Below, one piece after another: positions 1-5,288 of a stretch of DNA of 6,038 bases (position 1 is the first letter of the stretch; each line of letters begins with the position of its first letter). The position numbers and the translations under genes were made by a program. The stretch comes from Acidobacteriota bacterium (GTDB lineage Bacteria > Acidobacteriota > Polarisedimenticolia > JAPUIV01), in assembly GCA_027296665.1 (NCBI GenBank), contig JAPUIV010000124.1, positions 1 to 6,038 of the forward strand, in the 5' to 3' direction. A model generated the notes under the pieces. That model did no database searches. It had not been told where the DNA came from and worked only from the letters and a program-made list of their open reading frames with translations.

Positions 1-1
1 G

Positions 2-541
2 ATGCGCCGGGGCGGGGACGCGGAAAGTTTTCTCCGGTTCCTGGAGAAGTTGCGCCGCGCCGTGCCGGGAATCACCCTCCGCTCCACCTTCATCGTGGGG
101 TTTCCCGGGGAACGCGAGGCCCACTTCGCGCGTTTGCTGGAATTCCTCCGGGAGGCGAAACTGGACCGGGTAGGGGCTTTCGTCTATTCATCGGAAGAAA
201 CGACCCCGGCCTTTGAATTGCCGGACGATGTGCCGGAGAAAGAAAAGGAGGCGCGGCGGGAACGATTGATGATGCTGCAGAGGGAAATCTCCCTGGAAAA
301 ACAGAATGCATTGATCGGTTCCCATCAGACCGTGCTGGTGGAGAAGGCCGGAAACGGCGACAGCCGGGCACGCGGGCGCCTGGAAGGCCAGGCTCCCGAG
401 ATCGACGGCTGCGTGTGGATGGAGGGGCCCACCCGGGTCGGATCGTTCGAAACGGTCCGGATCGAGTCGGCCGGGCCCTACGACCTCAACGGGCGGATCC
501 TCGGGAAGAAACGGGCCGGAGGCGATGCGAAGAATTTTTGA
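2..541 (+). CDS. rimO: Ribosomal protein S12 methylthiotransferase RimO, C-terminal part (5' end outside window)
   Basis: This is the last 179 residues of a radical-SAM methylthiotransferase. RimO adds a methylthio group to an aspartate of ribosomal protein S12 in the cytoplasm. Visible are the end of the radical-SAM barrel (LRSTFIVGFPGE, residues about 26-37), the stretch DRVGAFVYSSEETTPAF (about 55-71), a helical linker with RLMMLQREIS, and a C-terminal TRAM domain (from about 108) containing APEIDG and ending YDLNGRI. The GAF-YS-EE pattern and APEIDG are typical of RimO and unlike MiaB, which is why I prefer RimO over the tRNA enzyme. The N-terminal UPF0004 domain and the CxxxCxxC cluster motif lie upstream of the window, so the Met at position 2 is internal. 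The reading frame is intact to TGA at 539-541. The end overlaps pgpA by 17 bases, which implies co-transcription and probably coupled translation. Confidence 0.92.
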   Translation: MRRGGDAESFLRFLEKLRRAVPGITLRSTFIVGFPGEREAHFARLLEFLREAKLDRVGAFVYSSEETTPAFELPDDVPEKEKEARRERLMMLQREISLEKQNALIGSHQTVLVEKAGNGDSRARGRLEGQAPEIDGCVWMEGPTRVGSFETVRIESAGPYDLNGRILGKKRAGGDAKNF

Positions 542-1004
542 CCGGGCCGCGGTCTTCATCGCCCAGGGGATCTTCGTCGGCCGCAGCCCCGTGGTGCCAG
601 GCACCGCCGGAACATTGGCGACGATTCCCCTGTACTGGGCCATGGCCGCCTGGTTATCCCTTCCCGGCTACCTTCTCGTCACCCTGATGGTGACCCTGAT
701 CGGGATCTGGTCGGCCCACGTCACCGAGCGGGTCACCGGGAAGGAGGATCCCCGCATCGTCATCATCGACGAGGTGGCCGGATTCCTGGTGACCATGGCC
801 GGACATCCCTTCGGGTGGAAACGGATCCTGGGAGGATTCCTGCTGTTCCGGATCTTCGATATCATCAAGCCTCCTCCCCTCCGGCGGCTGGAGCGATTGG
901 GGGGAGGTCTCGGAATCGTGGCGGACGATATCGGCGCCGGTATCTATGCCAATCTCTCCCTACTCCTGGCGGTCTGGCTGTTTCATCTGGCCTTCCCCGG
1001 GTAA
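525..1004 (+). CDS. pgpA: Phosphatidylglycerophosphatase A
   Basis: PgpA is an inner-membrane phosphatase that removes phosphate from phosphatidylglycerophosphate to give phosphatidylglycerol. The 159-residue product has the usual family length. Diagnostic motifs are PGTAGT (25-30), EDPRIVIIDEVAG (74-86, with the acidic pair D82-E83 expected at the metal site), FRIFDIIKPPPL (108-119) and GGLGIVADDIGAG (127-139). Hydrophobic segments at about 31-61, 84-107 and 140-157 fit a small polytopic membrane protein. ATG 525 places the conserved PGT motif at the distance from the N-terminus seen in the family. A GGAGG lies at 518-522, but only 2 bases from the start, too close for an ideal Shine-Dalgarno sequence, so translation may rely on ribosomes finishing rimO. 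Membership of the PgpA family is very secure; the in vivo substrate is inferred from it. Confidence 0.95.
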   Translation: MRRIFDRAAVFIAQGIFVGRSPVVPGTAGTLATIPLYWAMAAWLSLPGYLLVTLMVTLIGIWSAHVTERVTGKEDPRIVIIDEVAGFLVTMAGHPFGWKRILGGFLLFRIFDIIKPPPLRRLERLGGGLGIVADDIGAGIYANLSLLLAVWLFHLAFPG

Positions 1005-1009
1005 CTTTG

Positions 1010-1939
1010 ATGCAGGAATTCACCTCCCTCCAGGAATGCCGGGATCGGTTCCCTTCCTCCATCTGCACGGTGGGGAACTTCGATGGGGTGCACCGGGCGC
1101 ACTGCGATCTTCTCCGCCATATCACCGCCTCGGCCCGGAAGACCGGAGCCGTATCGCTCCTCGTCACCTTTGATCCCCATCCCGCCAGGCTCCTGCATCC
1201 ATCCCAGGCCCCTGCCCTGTTGACGACGACCCGGCAGAAGCTCGAACTGGTGGCGGAACAGGGAATCGCCGCCACCCTGGTGATACCCTTCGACACCGAT
1301 TTCGCCGCCTTGAGTCCCGATCGATTCGTCCGGGAGATCCTGGTATCGAACCTCAAGGTGCGTTCAATCTATGTCGGCCCGGAGTTTTTCTTCGGCAAGG
1401 ATCGGCAGGGGGATGTCGCCGCATTGAGGGAACTGGCGAGAGAGACCGGACCGGAAGTCCATGTCCTGCCGCCGCTCATGTACCAGGATCGTCCCATCAG
1501 CAGTTCCCGGATCCGGGCCGACTTGCGCGAGGGAAAGATCGAATCGGTGAGGCAAATGCTGGGACGTCCTTACTTCGTCGACGGGACGGTGATCCCCGGA
1601 CGCAAAAAGGGGAAGGAAATGGGGTTTCCCACCGCCAACCTCTCGGTGGAAAACGAGATGGTCCCGCCCGATGGGGTATACGCCACCGAGATTGTCCGCA
1701 AGGGCCGGAGGTACGGTGCGGTGACCAACATCGGATCCCGTCCGACCTTCCGGGGCGCCGGTCACGCGGTGGAAACCCATATTCTCGATTTTCGGGAAAC
1801 GATTTACGGCGAATCGATCCGGATCGGTTTCCTGGCCCGGCTCCGGGAGGAACAAAGGTTCGCCGGCGGGGCGGAATTGCGGGAACAGATCCAACAGGAT
1901 ATCGATGCGGCCCGTCGTATCCACGCCGATCGGGAATGA
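1010..1939 (+). CDS. ribF: Bifunctional riboflavin kinase / FAD synthetase
   Basis: RibF phosphorylates riboflavin to FMN and adenylylates FMN to FAD in the cytoplasm. The product is 309 residues, normal for the two-domain bacterial enzyme. The N-terminal nucleotidyltransferase domain shows VGNFDGVHRAH (21-31), TFDPHP and ISSSRIR (163-169). The C-terminal flavokinase domain starts near 185 with GRPYFVDGTV and has GFPTAN (205-210), GVYATEI, TNIGSRPTF and ETHILDF, with E255 at the expected catalytic position. The HIGH-like motif reads HRAH rather than the more common HxGH. The frame is open further upstream inside pgpA, but homology begins at ATG 1010, five bases after the pgpA stop. An in-frame TTG immediately precedes the ATG. 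No Shine-Dalgarno sequence is apparent, so coupling to pgpA translation is likely. Confidence 0.96.
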   Translation: MQEFTSLQECRDRFPSSICTVGNFDGVHRAHCDLLRHITASARKTGAVSLLVTFDPHPARLLHPSQAPALLTTTRQKLELVAEQGIAATLVIPFDTDFAALSPDRFVREILVSNLKVRSIYVGPEFFFGKDRQGDVAALRELARETGPEVHVLPPLMYQDRPISSSRIRADLREGKIESVRQMLGRPYFVDGTVIPGRKKGKEMGFPTANLSVENEMVPPDGVYATEIVRKGRRYGAVTNIGSRPTFRGAGHAVETHILDFRETIYGESIRIGFLARLREEQRFAGGAELREQIQQDIDAARRIHADRE

Positions 1940-1950
1940 ATCGCGAGTGA

Positions 1951-1958
1951 AAGGGAGA
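1951..1958 (+). promoter_or_regulatory. Ribosome-binding site that favours the TTG start of the HEAT-repeat gene
   Basis: The purine run AAGGGAGA contains GGAG at 1954-1957, seven bases before the TTG at 1965. It lies just after the ribF stop. It is the best-placed Shine-Dalgarno sequence for this reading frame and supports the TTG over the upstream ATG at 1905 and GTG at 1947. Confidence 0.6.
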
Positions 1959-1964
1959 ATCGTC

Positions 1965-3425
1965 TTGCCCGGAAAGCCGCCCACTTTTCTGTTCCTGGTG
2001 ATCGCCGGGGTATTTCTCGTTCCCTATTCCGGGTCGGCCCAGGAGGAGGAACTCTCCCCCGCCACCCGGACGGCCCTCGGCATCCGCGCCCTCCGCCAGG
2101 GACTGGAGGAGGGCGCCGATGAGGTGCGTGAATGCGCCTCGGTCGGACTCGCCGGGTTGGACCTGCCCGAAGCGTTTCTCCTCCTGGAGCAAAGCCTGAG
2201 CCATGCAGACCGGAAGGTTCGGATCGCGGCGGAGAATGCGCTGATCCGCCGGGGCGATCCGTCCATCCTGCCTTCGGTGCAACGGAACCTGCAGGCCCGA
2301 ACCTGGCGGATCCGCCGGGAAGCGCTCCGGGACTATGCCCGGATCGCCGGCTCCGAGGCGGTTCCCACCCTGACCCGGTTCCTGCTCTCACAGAAACAGC
2401 CGATCTCGGTGCGGGCCGCCGCCGCCGACGGCCTGGGCATCGTCCGGGACTCCGGTTCGGCCGCCAACCTCCTGGCCCAGCTCGAAAGCGATCAACAGGT
2501 CCTGCGGTTGCACGCGATACTCGCCCTGGGGGAAATCGCCTCGCCCGGGGCCGTCGCTCCCCTCCGCGAATACCTCCAGGATCTCGAGGACAGATACGAG
2601 CAACTTCTCGTCCTCCGCGCCCTGGCCCTGACGGGCGACCCCGAAGGATTCCAAGGCCTGGAGCGGTACCTGCTGTCGGAAAACCGCCGGCATCGAACCC
2701 TGGCGCGCCGGACTTTCCTGCAGCGCGGAACTCGATATGCCCACGCGGTGTTCCGGCGGGCCTTGCCGGTGGCCAATCCCCCCGCCCAGTTCGAATTGAT
2801 ACTCGCCCTGGTGGAGGGAGGCGACCGGCAAAGCGTGCCGGCCCTCCAACTGCTTCTCGAATCGGGCGAGACTCATGTACGGGAGGTGGCCGCGGCCGCC
2901 CTGGTCCGGTTCGGAAACCACGACGGCTACGGCATCCTTCGCAAACGCATGCGGGAATCGGTATGGCGGTATCGCGATCCGGTGGTCCTCATCCTGGCGG
3001 AAGGCCAAGATCCGGTCATCGGGTATATCGTGCAGGAACGCTTCCGGAAGGGAGAGGGACCGGAACGTTTCTGGGCCGCAACCGTTCTCATCCGGTTCGG
3101 GTTTTCCCCCGCCGCGCGGTTCCTGGAGCGGATCGCCAGTCAAAAGGACTCCCCATTCCGGCATCGGGCCGCGGAGGCGCTCGCCCGGGAGGGCGATTGG
3201 TCCGGTCTGCCTGCCCTGGCGGATCGCCTCGGAGAGGGGTGCGGTTCGGGATCCACCCCGGAGCTCTCCCTGTTCCGTTCCGCCCCGCCGGAGAAGGTGC
3301 TGCCGATGCTGGATTTTTTTCTCCGCCGGGGTTCCCCCCTGGCCCGGGTTAATTCCGCCGCCGTCCTTCTCGCGATCCTCGGGGACACTGCCTCCCTCCC
3401 GGATGGACCACCCGATCTCGATTGA
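1965..3425 (+). CDS. Secreted HEAT-repeat protein of unknown function
   Basis: I do not recognise a named family. From TTG 1965 the product is 486 residues. It begins with a signal-peptide-like segment: Lys4, a hydrophobic core at about 7-20, and a small-residue c-region YSGSA with likely cleavage after A25. The rest is a chain of helical HEAT / PBS-lyase-like repeats of about 31-37 residues. Most share a (V/I)R-x2-A-x2-AL core, with anchors at V54, V85, I116, V149, L180, V305 and F398. Such solenoids usually bind proteins. There is no catalytic motif, lipobox or second membrane segment, so a periplasmic or exported scaffold is an inference. ATG 1905 would overlap ribF by 35 bases and add about 20 residues before the signal sequence; it has AGGA at 1896-1899 and stays a real alternative. 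The gene probably belongs to the rimO-pgpA-ribF transcript. Confidence 0.8.
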   Translation: MPGKPPTFLFLVIAGVFLVPYSGSAQEEELSPATRTALGIRALRQGLEEGADEVRECASVGLAGLDLPEAFLLLEQSLSHADRKVRIAAENALIRRGDPSILPSVQRNLQARTWRIRREALRDYARIAGSEAVPTLTRFLLSQKQPISVRAAAADGLGIVRDSGSAANLLAQLESDQQVLRLHAILALGEIASPGAVAPLREYLQDLEDRYEQLLVLRALALTGDPEGFQGLERYLLSENRRHRTLARRTFLQRGTRYAHAVFRRALPVANPPAQFELILALVEGGDRQSVPALQLLLESGETHVREVAAAALVRFGNHDGYGILRKRMRESVWRYRDPVVLILAEGQDPVIGYIVQERFRKGEGPERFWAATVLIRFGFSPAARFLERIASQKDSPFRHRAAEALAREGDWSGLPALADRLGEGCGSGSTPELSLFRSAPPEKVLPMLDFFLRRGSPLARVNSAAVLLAILGDTASLPDGPPDLD

Positions 3426-3451
3426 CCCTTCTCGGAACCGCGTGCTATCAT
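3422..3451 (+). promoter_or_regulatory. Sigma70-type promoter with extended -10, upstream of tmk-holB
   Basis: TTGACC at 3422-3427 and TATCAT at 3446-3451 each match the sigma70 consensus at 5 of 6 positions and are 18 bases apart. TG at 3443-3444 gives an extended -10 (TGCTATCAT). The -35 box overlaps the TGA stop of the HEAT-repeat gene. Transcription would begin near 3457-3459 and leave a leader of about 70 bases before tmk. No operator is recognisable. The match is good for a GC-rich sequence, but activity is inferred. Confidence 0.6.
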
Positions 3452-3514
3452 CCCGGCGCTCTCATCTTTTCGCTCAGGAACACCCGCCTGGAATGGCTTT
3501 CCCCTGTGCAGGAT

Positions 3515-3520
3515 GGTGAT
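3515..3520 (+). promoter_or_regulatory. Ribosome-binding site for the TTG start of tmk
   Basis: GGTGAT at 3515-3520 matches the 3' part of the extended Shine-Dalgarno sequence (AGGAGGTGAT) and ends five bases before TTG 3526; AGGA at 3510-3513 adds partial pairing. An in-frame TAA at 3520-3522 excludes any earlier start for tmk, so this site and the TTG go together. Confidence 0.55.
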
Positions 3521-3525
3521 AACCT

Positions 3526-4176
3526 TTGTCAGGGAAGCTGATCACATTCGAGGGAATCGAAGGATCCGGTAAGAGTACCCAGATCCGGCTCCTATCCGAA
3601 TACCTTGAGTCCCGAAAGGTGGGCCACCTGTTGACCCGCGAGCCGGGAGGCACCCGGCTCGGCGACCAGATCCGGCGCCATCTGCTGGACGCGGAGGAAC
3701 CCGGGGAGATCTTCCCCGAGACCGAGCTCCTGTTATTCCTGGCGGTCCGGGCGCAGCATCTGCGAGAGGCGGTTCTTCCAGCCCTGGACGCCGGCCGCGT
3801 GGTCCTCTGCGATCGGTACAACGATGCCACGCTGGCCTATCAAGGATTCGGACGGGGTCTGCCCTTGACCAGGATCCGCGAGATCCAGCGGGCCGCCGGA
3901 ATCGATCGGGGCCCCGACCTGACCCTGCTCCTCGACATGGAGGTCGGCCCGGCCCTGGAAAGAACCCGGAAACGGGGAGATGGCGCCGGCGGCCAGAGCC
4001 GATTCGACCGCGAGGGGGAAGAGTTCCACCGGAAGGTACGAGAGGGATACCTGAAGATCGCCGAATCCGAACCGGCCCGGGTCCGGCGCATCGATGCCGC
4101 CCGGCCCATCAATATAGTCCAGGGCGCCATCATCAGTATCGTCAACGACTTTCTGGACCTCGGCAACACAGACTGA
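3526..4176 (+). CDS. tmk: Thymidylate kinase (dTMP kinase)
   Basis: Tmk phosphorylates dTMP to dTDP with ATP in the cytoplasm, an essential step to dTTP. The product is 216 residues, typical in length. It shows the P-loop FEGIEGSGKST (8-18), the TREPGGT motif (37-43), DRYNDATLAYQGFGRGL (96-112) and a LID region rich in arginine (R146, R148, R150, R159) followed by FH and KVREGY. The P-loop lacks the arginine of eukaryotic-type enzymes, and the arginines lie in the LID, as in the E. coli-type class. Position 101 is Ala where Ser is common. The start is fixed by an in-frame TAA at 3520-3522, so TTG 3526 is the first possible codon and places the P-loop correctly. The gene has its own predicted promoter and is followed 28 bases later by holB. 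Confidence 0.96.
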   Translation: MSGKLITFEGIEGSGKSTQIRLLSEYLESRKVGHLLTREPGGTRLGDQIRRHLLDAEEPGEIFPETELLLFLAVRAQHLREAVLPALDAGRVVLCDRYNDATLAYQGFGRGLPLTRIREIQRAAGIDRGPDLTLLLDMEVGPALERTRKRGDGAGGQSRFDREGEEFHRKVREGYLKIAESEPARVRRIDAARPINIVQGAIISIVNDFLDLGNTD

Positions 4177-4192
4177 GGGCAGATTCCTCGAT

Positions 4193-4197
4193 AGGAG
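4193..4197 (+). promoter_or_regulatory. Ribosome-binding site for the TTG start of holB
   Basis: AGGAG at 4193-4197 lies seven bases before TTG 4205, in the short gap after tmk. This near-consensus Shine-Dalgarno sequence with optimal spacing strongly supports the TTG as initiator. Confidence 0.75.
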
Positions 4198-4204
4198 ACT
4201 GGAG

Positions 4205-5251
4205 TTGGATTTTCAGGAGATCTGGGGGCAGGAACAGGTGGTGCAGTATCTCCGGTCAAGCCTGGAGAAGGAGCGTCTCGCTCCGTCCCTGATCCTGCAC
4301 GGTCCGGAGGGAGTGGGCAAGACCTTCCTGGCGCTCCTCCTGGCCAGGAACCTGATCTGTGCCCGCGGCAATGGACAAGCTTGCGGGAATTGCTCCGGCT
4401 GCCGGAAGATCGATCCACCCAACTCCCACCATCCGGACCTGCGCCGGATCCATCCCACCGGACGCGAGATCCGGATCCAGCAGATCCGGGATCTGGTCCG
4501 GGAGATCCAGGTCCGGCCCCTGGAAGGGAGACGCAAGGTATTTCTCATCGAACCAGCCGATCGGTTGACCACCGAGGCCTCGAACGCTCTTCTCAAGACA
4601 CTGGAGGAGCCGCCCTCCCGCGGCGCCATCCTCCTGATCACCCCCAACTATCATTCCCTGCTGCCGACGGTGCGTTCGCGCTGCCAGGCTCTTCGCCTGC
4701 AGCCATTGGCCGCCGACCTGGTGGCGCGATTCCTCATCACGGCGCAGAACCTCCCGGAGGCGGACGCGGAATTGATCGCCTCCATCACGGAGGGCCGCAT
4801 CGCCCGCGCCGCCACCTTCGATTTCCCCAGGTTTCACAAGCGGCGGAAACGGCTGCTGAACCTCCTGGCCGATCTTCAGGGGCGGCGGTACGGGGCGGCG
4901 GTCCTTCGCAACGCCGAACAGATGGCGAACTCGGCCGAGGACCTGGTGGAGGAACTGGACACTCTTCTCCTCCTGTTCCGCGACATCGCCAGGCTGGTCT
5001 ATTCTCCCGGGGAGGCCCCGATCGCCAATCGCGATCTGCGCGAGGAACTCCTCAAGCTCGCGGAAAGGTTTTCCCACCGGGCCTATCAGATGGTGGAACG
5101 GATCGAGGAGACCCGCCGGGATCTGCAAAAAAACGTCAACCGGTATCTGGCCACCCAGGTGCTCCTGTTTGATCTTGCCGGCGCCGGCCACGCCGGGGAC
5201 CCGGGATCCGGACCGCTCCGCCGCCGGGTTGCCCTCCCCGGGCATCCGTGA
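4205..5251 (+). CDS. holB: DNA polymerase III delta' subunit (clamp loader)
   Basis: The delta' subunit works with delta and tau/gamma (DnaX) to load the beta clamp on primed DNA. The 348-residue product begins in the family manner (FQEIWGQEQVVQYLRSSL). It has an intact Walker A GPEGVGKT (33-40), zinc-module cysteines C52, C60, C63 and C66, a Walker B-like VFLIEPADRL (112-121), the sensor segment ASNALLKTLEEPP (125-137) and the SRC arginine-finger motif (158-160). The C-terminal half is helical, as expected of the collar domain. E. coli delta' has lost its P-loop; this one keeps it. DnaX is the main alternative, but the IEPAD Walker B, the length of 348 residues, the collar ending and the position after tmk favour delta'. 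The last 20 or so residues are a Gly/Pro/Arg-rich tail encoded by inverted-repeat-rich DNA. Confidence 0.92.
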   Translation: MDFQEIWGQEQVVQYLRSSLEKERLAPSLILHGPEGVGKTFLALLLARNLICARGNGQACGNCSGCRKIDPPNSHHPDLRRIHPTGREIRIQQIRDLVREIQVRPLEGRRKVFLIEPADRLTTEASNALLKTLEEPPSRGAILLITPNYHSLLPTVRSRCQALRLQPLAADLVARFLITAQNLPEADAELIASITEGRIARAATFDFPRFHKRRKRLLNLLADLQGRRYGAAVLRNAEQMANSAEDLVEELDTLLLLFRDIARLVYSPGEAPIANRDLREELLKLAERFSHRAYQMVERIEETRRDLQKNVNRYLATQVLLFDLAGAGHAGDPGSGPLRRRVALPGHP

Positions 5252-5264
5252 GGATCCCGGCGCC
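5177..5264. repeat. Cluster of GC-rich inverted repeats spanning the holB stop codon
   Basis: Several complementary segments lie within about 90 bases: a 12-base perfect palindrome GCCGGCGCCGGC at 5177-5188; a 9-base pair CCGGGATCC (5201-5209) with GGATCCCGG (5252-5260); an 8-base pair GGCGCCGG (5180-5187) with CCGGCGCC (5257-5264); and an inner CCGGG/CCCGG pair (5224-5228 / 5237-5241). The 8- and 9-base stems share bases and are mutually exclusive. A T-run (5277-5281) follows only after about 13-16 bases, so this is not a canonical intrinsic terminator. It may be a folded mRNA end or an attenuator, or only a by-product of GC-rich coding sequence. Confidence 0.5.
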
Positions 5265-5288
5265 TGTTACCTTAAATTTTTATAGCCA

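Noticed and set aside
815..1009. Upstream extension of ribF into pgpA
   Set aside because: The frame is open, but the extra 65 residues do not resemble RibF, and the conserved domain begins right after ATG 1010.
1905..1964. ATG 1905 as the start of the HEAT-repeat protein
   Set aside because: It would put about 20 polar residues before the signal sequence and overlap ribF by 35 bases. Its AGGA at 1896-1899 makes it possible, but TTG 1965 gives a cleaner signal peptide and a better-placed ribosome-binding site.
1364..2391. Several overlapping - strand open frames across ribF and the start of the HEAT gene
   Set aside because: Low-complexity translations, mutual overlap and antisense position to conserved coding sequence mark them as GC-driven shadows.
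2132..3352. Long open frame on + strand (406 codons) inside the HEAT-repeat gene
   Set aside because: Its translation is dominated by Arg, Pro and Gly with no domain pattern, as expected of an out-of-frame reading of GC-rich coding DNA; the repeat-bearing frame is clearly the real one.
3426..3525. Terminator for the HEAT-repeat gene, or a known riboswitch, in the tmk leader
   Set aside because: No stable GC-rich hairpin followed by T's is visible, and nothing resembles a riboswitch core I know.
4256..5245. Long open frame on - strand (329 codons) opposite holB
   Set aside because: It is antisense to a gene with clear delta' motifs, has no recognisable domain, and has no start region or ribosome-binding site of its own.
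5241..5258. Small hairpin with a GTGA tetraloop containing the holB stop
   Set aside because: The stem has only four contiguous pairs, a C-C mismatch and two more pairs. It is weak and competes with longer stems.
5252..5284. Intrinsic terminator after holB
   Set aside because: Stems are present, but the T-run begins 13 or more bases after the last stem and is interrupted, so it does not meet the usual hairpin-plus-U-tract form.
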